This document shows, one piece after another, positions 26,134-33,609 of a DNA stretch of 52,633 bases (its first letter is position 1; each line of letters starts with the position of its first letter). Made by a program: the position numbers and the translations under genes. Below the pieces are notes generated by a model. That model was not told where the DNA came from and ran no database searches. It saw only the letters and a program-made list of their open reading frames with translations. The stretch is from Prevotellaceae bacterium. Lineage in GTDB: Bacteria > Bacteroidota > Bacteroidia > Bacteroidales > Paludibacteraceae. Where the stretch lies: contig JACJXJ010000009.1 in NCBI GenBank assembly GCA_020636695.1, forward strand, positions 1-52,633, given 5' to 3'.

Positions 26134-26370
26134 TTAGTTATTTACTCCGTTTCCGCGACGATTTCCTCGTCCGAAACCTTGACCTTGACCGCGTTGCTTG
26201 CAGCCACAACCACGTCGCATTCCGCGACCAATCATTTCGACAGTCGCAGCAGTTTGCTGTTCGTCCGTGGTTTTTTGTTGTTGATTTGCACCAAAATTTG
26301 TGCATTTTCCCATTTTACGACCTGTCATGGCACCTTGTCCCATGGGTCCATTCTGATTAAGACCTGGCAT
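26134..26370 (-). CDS. DUF5320-family small Gly/Arg-rich protein
   Basis: 78 residues: MPGLNQNGPMGQGAMTGRKMGKC at the start is the family signature (P-G-x-x-x-x-G-P-M-G). A Gln-rich middle and a Gly/Arg/Cys-rich tail (RRGCGCKQRGQGQGFGRGN) follow. DUF5320 genes recur beside NifX-like genes in anaerobes; no function is established. The gene has a strong Shine-Dalgarno (TAGGAGGTAATT before ATG), which is rare in Bacteroidota and suggests high expression. Confidence 0.8.
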   Translation of the reverse strand: MPGLNQNGPMGQGAMTGRKMGKCTNFGANQQQKTTDEQQTAATVEMIGRGMRRGCGCKQRGQGQGFGRGNRRGNGVNN

Positions 26371-26390
26371 AATTACCTCCTATTTTTATT
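26371..26390 (-). promoter_or_regulatory. Strong Shine-Dalgarno before DUF5320
   Basis: On the minus strand ATAGGAGGTAATTATG gives a seven-base GGAGGT-type match 6-7 nt from the start. Most genes in the window show none. Confidence 0.7.
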
Positions 26391-26412
26391 TTATTTATAA
26401 TTTATTACCGCT

Positions 26413-26718
26413 TTATAAGTGGTTAATAATTTCTTCAATTGTTTTACCTGATTCAGTCATCATTTCAATGCCTAGACTTTGAAATAACGGCAACGTTTTA
26501 CCTCCAAACTCACTAGCTATAACCTTTTTTGCTCCTTGTTGAGCAACAAATTGAACTGCAGCAGGACCGGCTCCTCCAGAAGCCTCTTTACCGGGATTGG
26601 CTACAAACTCCGTTTGTTTAGTCTCTGTGTCATAAAAAGCAAAATAATTACAACGACCAAATCGACTATCGATTTGTGACTTTAAAGTATTCCCTTCGGA
26701 TGTAATAGCAATTTTCAT
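26413..26718 (-). CDS. NifX/ORP-like iron-molybdenum cluster-binding protein
   Basis: 101 residues from ATG 26718: MKIAITSEGNTLKSQIDSRF, GRCNYFAFYD, NPGKEASGGAGPAAVQFVAQ and SEFGGKTLPLFQSLGIE are classic for the NifX/NifB-C/ORP ribonuclease-H-like fold that holds a metal-sulfur cluster. In the Desulfovibrio ORP this fold carries a Mo-Cu sulfide cluster. It is intact and precedes the DUF5320 gene. The bound metal here is unknown. Confidence 0.88.
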   Translation of the reverse strand: MKIAITSEGNTLKSQIDSRFGRCNYFAFYDTETKQTEFVANPGKEASGGAGPAAVQFVAQQGAKKVIASEFGGKTLPLFQSLGIEMMTESGKTIEEIINHL

Positions 26719-26730
26719 AATTATCAAAAT

Positions 26731-27567
26731 TTAGATTTCTAATGTAAAACCTGTAAAAAAATGTCTTAATCGATATTCAAGCACCTTTTTCATGGTGTTA
26801 TATGCGTGTTCACCAGTGCAATGTCCCGTAATAAAATCGGTTAACGGGAAGTGACTATGTAGTATCTGCGATAACGCTAAAATCTCCGCCTCACTTTCAT
26901 AGGATTGATGAACGGAAGAATCCAACAAATGAAATCCGCCCATAACATATCGTATATTTTGCCTAGCATTCAATGGAATGGATTTTAATATATTCAACAA
27001 TCCATTGTGGCAACAACCTGTAAATACAAATAAGTCTTCAGTTCCAAAAGTTATAATCAATTCATGATTGAAATTGTCAGGCTCTAATCCATTTCCAGCA
27101 TCTTTGAATAAATTGCAATTGGCTTTAGGTAATGGATAAACCAATTCGTTCACCTTAAACACATGCATGTCATATTCCTTGAAATCTTCGTCATCGATAA
27201 AAATAAAACGATCAGCGAAATGCGCCACATCTAAATCAACACTTATTTTACGTAACCCTAATCGTTTAGAATAGTAAGTTTGATTTAAAATATGCCGAGA
27301 TAAAATTATTTTTGCCTTTGAATTGATATTCAAAAAAGCGGACAACCCACCAATATGATCGGCATGACCATGCGAAATAATGACATAATCAATAGATTTT
27401 AAATCAACATGCATTTTTGCCGCGTTTTGGATAAAAATGTCAGAAGCTCCTGTATCAAGCAAACATTTACAATTGGACGTTTCTACATACACAGACAAAC
27501 CATGTTCCGATTGAAGAGACTCATTCAAGGCATTATTATCTGATAATACGATTAATTTCATAGTCAT
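26731..27567 (-). CDS. MBL-fold metallo-hydrolase
   Basis: 278 residues. The metal motif ISHGHADHIGG (HxHxDH type) and a later FTGCCHNGLLN and GGFHLLDSS follow the archaeal subfamily annotated near dihydropterin/ribofuranosyl-aminobenzene phosphate synthase. That subfamily is common beside NifX-like and DUF134 genes in anaerobes. Its substrate is not established. Two adjacent ATGs (27567 and 27561) are possible starts. It lies 6 nt downstream of the methyltransferase gene. Confidence 0.85.
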   Translation of the reverse strand: MTMKLIVLSDNNALNESLQSEHGLSVYVETSNCKCLLDTGASDIFIQNAAKMHVDLKSIDYVIISHGHADHIGGLSAFLNINSKAKIILSRHILNQTYYSKRLGLRKISVDLDVAHFADRFIFIDDEDFKEYDMHVFKVNELVYPLPKANCNLFKDAGNGLEPDNFNHELIITFGTEDLFVFTGCCHNGLLNILKSIPLNARQNIRYVMGGFHLLDSSVHQSYESEAEILALSQILHSHFPLTDFITGHCTGEHAYNTMKKVLEYRLRHFFTGFTLEI

Positions 27568-27573
27568 TATACA

Positions 27574-28179
27574 TTACATCCTTTGAGCAACAAGAATAAA
27601 TTGTTCGTAATTAGTCAATTTCTCATTTACTTGTCGAGATAAAACATGATATATTTTCACCAATTTAACAGCAAAACCAGCGTGAATAAATTGTTGTGAT
27701 AAGAGAGCTGTGTCGAAGCCACAATAAGGAATTGGTTCAAAGCGATGAAACGATCCATCCTCAGTAACTAAATCGCCAACAACCACATACGCACCCAACT
27801 TTGTCATATAAGCAATGTGTTGTAATGCTTTTTCCACATCTGGCAAATGGTGAAATGCCATATAAGAAAAAACAAAATCAAGATCCGTTTGCTGATAATC
27901 AAATAGTTCGCCATGTAATATTTCCACGTTATTATCACCTGCCAATTTGAGTTTTAATACATCCAGCATGGCTTCAGATGTATCTTCCACAATTAATGTA
28001 TGAACCAATGGTGCTACATGAAGTCCTACTAAGCCAGTTCCAGCACCAATTTCTAAAGCTTTCCAATCAGGTTGAGGCTGTACATGAAGTAGCATTTCAC
28101 CCAAGAACGTTTGAGTCATCGCTATTTTATCGGGGTTATCCCATTGTGCAGCTCTTGCTTTGAACGTATCGACAGTCAT
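27574..28179 (-). CDS. Class I SAM-dependent methyltransferase
   Basis: 201 residues from ATG 28179. Motif I is LEIGAGTGLVG, with the acidic post-I loop IVEDTSEAMLDVL and motif IV FVFSYMAFHHL. The substrate is unknown. Homologous enzymes occur with DUF134 and NifX-like genes. The upstream in-frame start at 28185 is a TTG and is not preferred. It follows the DUF134 gene by 29 nt. Confidence 0.87.
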   Translation of the reverse strand: MTVDTFKARAAQWDNPDKIAMTQTFLGEMLLHVQPQPDWKALEIGAGTGLVGLHVAPLVHTLIVEDTSEAMLDVLKLKLAGDNNVEILHGELFDYQQTDLDFVFSYMAFHHLPDVEKALQHIAYMTKLGAYVVVGDLVTEDGSFHRFEPIPYCGFDTALLSQQFIHAGFAVKLVKIYHVLSRQVNEKLTNYEQFILVAQRM

Positions 28180-28208
28180 TATCAAATTTTTAAATTATAG
28201 TTAAATGG

Positions 28209-28619
28209 TCAAAGTTTATTAATAGGCGTCAATTCATCGTTACAATATGTTTTACAACCCTTACACTGAACATGATTTTCCAATCCATCAATGAGTTTAA
28301 AGCAGCGTTTACAGCGAAACCATGGCTGACCAAATTCTACATTTCCTCCTTCAATCATAATCATTTTTCCTTCCACAAATGCCCTAGCAATAGTTTTTCG
28401 TGCACTCTCATATATACGAGTTAACGTAGGACGGGAAACCGCCATATGTTCTGCGGCCTGCTCTTGCATTAATCCTTCGTAATCGAGTAATCGAATCGCT
28501 TCGTATTCATCATACGTCAACATAACGGTTTCCAAAGCTGAACGAGGAATACCAAAAGGTTTAAACCCTTGCATCAATGGTGGAGATGATATTTTTCGGT
28601 TATTTTGTGGACGAGACAT
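28209..28619 (-). CDS. DUF134-family HTH regulator
   Basis: 136 residues from ATG 28619. The opening MSRPQNNRKISSPPLMQGFK and PFGIPRSALETVMLTYDEYE are the DUF134 signature. A sigma-70-region-4-like HTH follows (LMQEQAAEHMAVSRPTLTRIYESAR). The C-terminus has a zinc-ribbon-like set (WFRCKRCFKL, VQCKGCKTYC). DUF134 genes accompany NifX/ORP-like genes and are thought to regulate them. It is the first gene of the operon, with its promoter at 28655-28662 and a perfect dyad over the -33 region. Confidence 0.85.
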   Translation of the reverse strand: MSRPQNNRKISSPPLMQGFKPFGIPRSALETVMLTYDEYEAIRLLDYEGLMQEQAAEHMAVSRPTLTRIYESARKTIARAFVEGKMIMIEGGNVEFGQPWFRCKRCFKLIDGLENHVQCKGCKTYCNDELTPINKL

Positions 28620-28654
28620 AATAAAATTGGAATAAATTAAAACAATTAACGCCA

Positions 28655-28662
28655 CAAAGATA
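28655..28662 (-). promoter_or_regulatory. -7 element of the ORP-like operon
   Basis: Plus CAAAGATA is TATCTTTG on the minus strand, 36 bases before ATG 28619. A standard vegetative box, not a sigma-54 site. Confidence 0.65.
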
Positions 28663-28673
28663 CATATAGTTTT

Positions 28674-28685
28674 GAACATTTGTTC
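28674..28685. promoter_or_regulatory. Perfect dyad GAACATTTGTTC, candidate operator
   Basis: GAACA, 2-nt centre, TGTTC. It covers the place expected for the -33 element of the DUF134 operon promoter, so a bound regulator, perhaps DUF134 itself, would block or activate transcription. Confidence 0.4.
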
Positions 28686-28748
28686 ATAATAATTCTATTT
28701 TTAACTAATTTATTATAAAATAAACTCTCCCTATTATTGACACATAAA

Positions 28749-28781
28749 AAATGGTCGACAAATTTTATTTGTCGACCATTT
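28749..28781 (-). terminator. Terminator of hsp20
   Basis: AAATGGTCGACAAAT / ATTTGTCGACCATTT, perfect 15-bp stem, T6 on the minus-strand 3' side. Confidence 0.9.
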
Positions 28782-28799
28782 CCTCTAATTCAAAACCTT

Positions 28800-29228
28800 T
28801 TAAGCAATTTCAATCAAGCGTTGCGCTTTTTTAATTTCCACTTCAGATAATTTTGGTACATCAATACTCAAAACACCATGTTGTACTTTTGCCGAAATTT
28901 TATCTTTATCGACATTGTCAGGCAAAATCATAGTTTGTTGGAATTTTGAATACGAAAATTCGCGACGTAAATAGCGTGTTTCTTGATTTTCGTCCTTCTT
29001 TTCCTCTTTTTTCTCTAATGTGATTACCAAATTATCATCTTCATCAACGCGTACGTTAAAGTCCTCTTTCGATAAACCAGGAGCGGCTACTTCGACCGTA
29101 TAAGCATGTTTAGTTTCCTTCACATTGATAGCGGGAGCAGTAGCATTAGCGCGAGCCATAAATTCATTATCGAACATGTCGTTGAAAATCGATGGCAACC
29201 AATTTGGATTTCTTCTTACAAGTGTCAT
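28800..29228 (-). CDS. hsp20: Hsp20/alpha-crystallin small heat-shock protein
   Basis: 142 residues. The alpha-crystallin domain spans about 35-130 (INVKETKHAYTVEVAAPGLSKEDFNV; the family A-x-L-x-x-G-V-L motif appears as QHGVLSIDVP). It ends with the I-x-I/V-like KAQRLIEIA. An ATP-independent holdase. It has a strong Shine-Dalgarno (TAGGAGGAAAC). Single-gene unit with its own terminator. Confidence 0.95.
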   Translation of the reverse strand: MTLVRRNPNWLPSIFNDMFDNEFMARANATAPAINVKETKHAYTVEVAAPGLSKEDFNVRVDEDDNLVITLEKKEEKKDENQETRYLRREFSYSKFQQTMILPDNVDKDKISAKVQHGVLSIDVPKLSEVEIKKAQRLIEIA

Positions 29229-29243
29229 AATTGTTTCCTCCTA
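29229..29243 (-). promoter_or_regulatory. Strong Shine-Dalgarno before hsp20
   Basis: Minus strand TATAGGAGGAAACAATTATG: AGGAGG 8 nt before ATG, unusual in Bacteroidota. No CIRCE element (TTAGCACTC-N9-GAGTGCTAA) is seen upstream; only a short GACGG/CCGTC dyad at 29272-29290. Confidence 0.65.
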
Positions 29244-29315
29244 TAATTAAGTTTTAAATGATTAATTAGTTTGACGGTTGATTGAGCCGTCTTCGATAAG
29301 AAGTGAACAAACTCA

Positions 29316-29636
29316 GTGCCAATTGATGAAATAAGATGTATCAAAACCAACTTAAAATTGCATAAAAATACGATTTTTAAAGAGTTTAACATCATTTCTC
29401 CCATTGATTCCGAAAAATATATTAGATTAAATAATGACGTAATGTCATTAAAAACCCAAATAGTCATGTCATTTTGTCAAATTTTAGTATCAAAATTAGA
29501 CACTAGAGGATATACAAAGAAAACACATCAGTACCCAGTAATTCGTGCACTAAAGTGCAACTATTCACGTAAAAATTTGAGTAGTGGCATTTATCTCTTA
29601 ACCGATGGTAAACAGTGTATTAAATTCGTTAAATAG
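29316..29636 (+). pseudogene. Remnant of a T9SS-sorted protein tail
   Basis: The 106-codon frame is mostly non-descript, but its last 20 residues, LSSGIYLLTDGKQCIKFVK, match the T9SS type A sorting pattern (S-G-I-Y-L-L...K). The body of the protein (signal peptide, catalytic or Ig modules) is absent. It is followed by a proper terminator at 29660-29698, so the 3' end of an ancestral gene with its terminator seems to be kept. Confidence 0.5.
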
Positions 29637-29659
29637 TTTTTTTCGTGATAAATAAGGGG

Positions 29660-29698
29660 AAAAGGATGTTGTATTGAGAAATACGACATCCTTTTTTT
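29660..29698 (+). terminator. Terminator after the T9SS-tail remnant
   Basis: AAAGGATGTTGTATT, loop GAGA, AATACGACATCCTTT with T7; one G-U pair. The T run merges with the next promoter box. Confidence 0.85.
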
Positions 29699-29699
29699 A

Positions 29700-29707
29700 T
29701 ATCTTTG
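29700..29707 (+). promoter_or_regulatory. -7 element of the small-ORF/TonB receptor unit
   Basis: TATCTTTG lies 11 bases before ATG 29719, so the leader would be only about 6 nt. It overlaps the T tract of the preceding terminator. Confidence 0.6.
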
Positions 29708-29718
29708 CAGCCGAATTA

Positions 29719-30090
29719 ATGAATCAACTTGTACAACATAGTGTCCATTTTCGTTTCCGTCGTTTTAGCCATAAGGCTTATGCGGCGTTCAACTCGTTAC
29801 ACCGTGTTGTGAATATTGGGTGTGTGGCTGGTCATATAACCGACTTGCAATTAGAAAAATCGCACACACACTATCAACTCACTGAACATCTAGTTGCCAA
29901 AACACAGAACAGCAACGATTCAGACGGAGATGAACCTGCATCATATCTTTTACAGGCTATTGAAGAAACTCTTATTACACTTACATTGAACCAATGTGAC
30001 GCTGCTGCAGCGCGTCTTATTTGTCTATATTCATTTTTTAAGCTATCGATGTACCTATCATCGGTAGCTTTTTTATTGTTCACCAATTAA
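29719..30090 (+). CDS. Small conserved ORF preceding a BtuB-like TonB receptor
   Basis: 123 codons from ATG 29719. The N-terminal FRFRRFSHKAYAAFNSLHRVV motif resembles short Bacteroidota proteins encoded just upstream of BtuB-type TonB receptors (F-x-R-F-S-x-K-x-Y-x-x-F-x-S). This is recognised from memory, not searched. The middle is acidic and polar. Function unknown. The last 17 codons run through an intrinsic terminator (30040-30075), so the coding end or the frame there may be wrong, or the terminator is an attenuator read through by ribosomes. It ends 16 nt before the receptor. Confidence 0.5.
   Translation: MNQLVQHSVHFRFRRFSHKAYAAFNSLHRVVNIGCVAGHITDLQLEKSHTHYQLTEHLVAKTQNSNDSDGDEPASYLLQAIEETLITLTLNQCDAAAARLICLYSFFKLSMYLSSVAFLLFTN
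30040..30075 (+). terminator. Intrinsic terminator inside the leader of the TonB receptor
   Basis: AAGCTATCGATG, 7-nt loop, CATCGGTAGCTT, T6: a 12-bp stem with one G-U. It lies 32 bases before the receptor ATG and so must be read through or antiterminated for the receptor to be expressed. Confidence 0.8.
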
Positions 30091-30106
30091 CCAAATTAAA
30101 AGAAGT

Positions 30107-32039
30107 ATGATTTTTAAAAAGCAACAACTAAGCATGATGACCCTACTTTTGGTAGGTTCAACTTTACACGTGCAAGCTCAAATGGACACGACACAAATTC
30201 ATCCACTTTCCGAAGTAAATGTGATAGCCACACAGCCCAAAGTAGCGAGCGATGCTTTACGCATTATCACCACAATTACGGCGAAAGAGATACAATCCTT
30301 GCCCGTGCAAAATATCAATGAGCTACTTGATTATTTGCCTGGCGTCGATATTCGAACACGCGGTTCAAACGGTGCTAAGCTGACATTTCGATGCGCGGCG
30401 GCACATTCGACCAAGTACTTATTTTACTCAATGGCGTCAACATTACTGACCCACGTACGGGTCATGCCAATCTCGATCTTCCAATCGATTTAAACATGGT
30501 GGACCGCATCGAAGTATTACAAGGTACTTCCATGAATTTATTTGGGTTATCCGCTTTTAGTGGCGCCATCAATATTATCACTAACAGTACCGACAAAAAA
30601 CAGGTAAAAGCGAGCGTTTCGGGTGGCGATTTTGGATATTTTGCACCAAACGTAGGCATTCATTATGCTAAAAACAGGTGGAAAGTAATGGGAGCTGCAA
30701 GTTATAATCAAAGTACTGGGTACACTTATAATACCGATTATCAATACAGTAATCTATTTCTGCAAAGCAGTTATACTGATTCCGTATTAGGAAATTGGAA
30801 TTTACAAGTAGGTGGACAACTAAAAGCATTTGGTTCAAACTCGTTTTATTCGCTCAAATATCCCGACCAATACGAAGCCACCAAAACAGGTCTCAGTGTC
30901 GTTACAATGGAACAAACGCATAGGTGCATTTGGTCTAGAAGCACAAGCCTACTATCGCACACACTACGACCGCTTTGAACTCTTCCGCGAAGGAGTTGCC
31001 ACGTTTCCTGCGTGGTATACCTCACATAATTATCACATCACCGACGTGGCAGGCGGCTCTATCAAAGGCGCATGGTTTTCGCGCCTTGGGAAAACATCCG
31101 CAGGTATTGAACTGCGCAACGAACACATTATTAGTAATGTACTAGGCGATGCTATCAACACAAAACCGACCATTCCATTTGCACCTGACACACTGTATTT
31201 CAAGTTTGCAAAAAACCGACTTAATCTGAATTATTTTGCAGAACAAGCCTTTTTTGTAGGCAATTGGTCGGCTTCAGTAGGATTTTCAGGCAATTACAAC
31301 ACCATGTTTCAAAACAATTTTGCCTTTGGAGCCAACTTGGGTTATACGTTTGCCAAAAACGGAAATCTATATGCCAACATCAATCGTTCATTGCGTCTAC
31401 CAACGTTTACCGATTTGTACTATAAAAGTGCCACACAAATTGCCAATCCCAATTTGAAACCCGAAGAAAGTCTCACCGCCGAACTGGCATACGTTGGCTG
31501 TTCATGGTTTCAGGACCAACCTAAGTGCTTATTATCGTATTGGGCAAAACTTGATTGACTGGGTAAAACGGGCAGACGAAGAAAAATGGCAAAGTGTGAA
31601 TCACACACGAGTCGATGCTATGGGTGGCGAAGTGAACGTCGGCTATAGTTATGGTTATTGGCTCAAAAACATTGAAATCAGCTACGCCTATTGTCATTTA
31701 AATAAAGAAGCGGGCGAATTACTCTCAAAATACGCACTCGATTATTTGGAACACAAACTGGCGCTGCATCTAGAGCACGGTATTTATAAAGGATTTGGAG
31801 CAAGTTGGCAAGCCACTTACCAAAGTCGCAATGGAGCTTATTCCGACAAACAGGGAAACACACAAACCTACCAACCATTTTGGTTGCTTGATGGTCGTAT
31901 CTTTTGGCAAACCGATAAACTCCATGTATTTGTAGAAAGTTCCAACTTACTCAACACGCATTATTATGATTATGGCGGCATCGAACAACCTGGTCGCTGG
32001 GTAAAAGCAGGAATAACGGTGAATCTTGATTTGAAGTAA
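30107..32039 (+). pseudogene. BtuB-like TonB-dependent receptor, three frameshifts
   Basis: Order of fragments: signal peptide and HPLSEVNVIATQPKVASDAL, plug (LPVQNINELLDYLPGVDIRTRG); shift near 30385, where restoring a C in GCT(C)AAGCT gives GAQADISMRGGTFDQ; plug end and barrel (LNGVNITDPRTGHANLDLPID); shift near 30900; barrel to 31500; shift near 31500; C-terminal barrel ending NLLNTHYYDYGGIEQPGRWV and a final strand TVNLDLK. Total about 640 residues if corrected. BtuB-like receptors import cobalamin or related ligands with TonB. No cobalamin riboswitch is visible upstream. Shifts may be sequencing errors. Confidence 0.85.
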
Positions 32040-32041
32040 CA

Positions 32042-32082
32042 AAAAAATCCTCCGATACAATGTTTGTATCGGAGGATTTTTT
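32042..32082. terminator. Bidirectional terminator (TonB receptor / floA)
   Basis: AAAAAATCCTCCGATACA / TGTATCGGAGGATTTTTT, 18-bp perfect stem between convergent ends. Confidence 0.93.
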
Positions 32083-32100
32083 ATAAAAAGCTACGGATAA

Positions 32101-33087
32101 CTATTTTTTAGCATCTTTAGCTGCCTTTTGACCAGGCTTAGCAATCGCGTCACGCATATTGGTATCCGCTTCGATGTTTTTCATTTTATAGTAATCCATA
32201 ATTCCTAAATTACCATTACGAAAAGCCTCTGCCATAGCTTGAGGTACTTGTGCTTCTGCTTCAATCACTTTGGCACGAGCTTCTTGTGCTTTTGCTTTCA
32301 TCTCTTGTTCCAAAGCCACAGCCATCGCACGACGTTCTTCAGCACGTGCTTGAGCAATGTTTTTATCGGCCTCAGCTTGATCCATTTGCAAGTTAGCACC
32401 GATATTTTTACCAACATCTACGTCGGCAATATCAATTGACAAAATTTCAAATGCCGTACCAGCATCCAACCCTTTGCTCAAAACTAATTTTGAGATAGAA
32501 TCAGGATTTTCAAGCACCATTTTGTGCGTAGCACTCGAACCAATGCTCGATACAATACCTTCGCCAACACGAGCCAAAATAGTTTCTTCACCAGCACCAC
32601 CAACCAACTGTTTGATGTTAGCACGAACGGTTACACGCGCACGAGCCAATAACTGAATACCATCTTTAGCCACCGACGAAACCACTGGCGTATCAATCAC
32701 CTTAGGATTTACCGACATTTTCACCGCTTCGTCCACATCACGACCAGCTAAATCGATAGCTGTAGCCATTTGAAACGACAAGTCGATGTTTGCTTTGTTA
32801 GCCGATACCAACGCATGAACCACACGCACCACATGACCACCAGCCAAATAGTGAGCTTCCAAGTCGTCGCGACGAATGTCTTTCAAACCAGCTTTGTGCG
32901 CTTCAATCATGGCATTTACAATAATGGATGGCGGCACTTTACGAATACGCATCAAGAATAGTTGTACCAATGAGATACTTACTCCCGACACTTTGGCCGA
33001 CAGCCACAATAAAAATGGCACGTAATAAAAGAAAATGATAACCAATACAATCAGTACGGCTATACCAAGAATCGATAATACTGTCAT
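32101..33087 (-). CDS. floA: Flotillin-like protein FloA
   Basis: 328 residues. An N-terminal membrane hairpin (LGIAVLIVLVIIFFYYVPFLLWL) and the FloA/UPF0365 body follow, with SPFH-like region (AARVTVRANIKQLVGGAGEE type), then an Ala/Glu-rich coiled coil (AQARAEERRAMAVALEQEMKA). It organises membrane microdomains. It lies 44 nt after nfeD, the usual partner pair. Confidence 0.93.
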   Translation of the reverse strand: MTVLSILGIAVLIVLVIIFFYYVPFLLWLSAKVSGVSISLVQLFLMRIRKVPPSIIVNAMIEAHKAGLKDIRRDDLEAHYLAGGHVVRVVHALVSANKANIDLSFQMATAIDLAGRDVDEAVKMSVNPKVIDTPVVSSVAKDGIQLLARARVTVRANIKQLVGGAGEETILARVGEGIVSSIGSSATHKMVLENPDSISKLVLSKGLDAGTAFEILSIDIADVDVGKNIGANLQMDQAEADKNIAQARAEERRAMAVALEQEMKAKAQEARAKVIEAEAQVPQAMAEAFRNGNLGIMDYYKMKNIEADTNMRDAIAKPGQKAAKDAKK

Positions 33088-33131
33088 AATAATTAATAAT
33101 TAAGTGAATAATAAATATAAGTTATACCAAG

Positions 33132-33605
33132 TTATTTTTGTTCTAAAGCGTGAACTAACACGCCAAATGTAGATACCTCTACTATTTCCACATCTACTCC
33201 TTGATCAATAAAGCCATCCTGCGACTTAGCCTCCACCACTTCAGCACCAAAACGCACTTTGCCTATAGGCGCTAAACGCGAAGTCGTCACTCCTTTATCA
33301 CCAACCGACAAAGCAATATTCTTTAAAGCATCAACCTTACCATCTAACTCCGTTTGCAAAGCCATCTTCTCCAAAGCACGCGAACGTAAAAATGCCCATA
33401 TAGCAATACCCATAGATACCACTCCACCAGCAATCGTTATCAGACCAGCAGTAGCACCGAGATGTGCAAATGCATACCAAATGGATGCTCCAACGAACAA
33501 CACACCAGCCACTCCACCTACAGAAATACCAGGCAAGAAAAAGATCTCAAGCAAAAAGAAAATAATGCCCAAAAGCATAAACACAATAACCAATGCAACA
33601 TCCAT
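33132..33605 (-). CDS. nfeD: NfeD-family membrane protein
   Basis: 157 residues. Three to four N-terminal helices (LVIVFMLLGIIFFLLEIFFLPGISVGGVAGVLF) then a C-terminal OB-fold (SRLAPIGKVRFGAEVVEAKSQDGFIDQG) with the GKVRF segment typical of NfeD1b. It lacks the protease domain of long NfeD. It partners FloA; the TPR gene precedes it by 4 nt. Confidence 0.9.
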   Translation of the reverse strand: MDVALVIVFMLLGIIFFLLEIFFLPGISVGGVAGVLFVGASIWYAFAHLGATAGLITIAGGVVSMGIAIWAFLRSRALEKMALQTELDGKVDALKNIALSVGDKGVTTSRLAPIGKVRFGAEVVEAKSQDGFIDQGVDVEIVEVSTFGVLVHALEQK

Positions 33606-33609
33606 AAAT

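Noticed and set aside
22799..28655. Sigma-54 promoter for the ORP-like operon, as in Desulfovibrio
   Set aside because: The upstream region has a normal TATCTTTG box; the only convincing -24/-12 site in the window is at 35097, over 6 kb away and on the other strand.
29272..29290. CIRCE or other heat-shock operator upstream of hsp20
   Set aside because: Only a 5-bp GACGG/CCGTC dyad is present; it lacks the TTAGCACTC-N9-GAGTGCTAA pattern.
29708..30106. Cobalamin riboswitch ahead of the BtuB-like receptor
   Set aside because: No B12-box or conserved core elements; the stretch is better read as a small ORF plus terminator.
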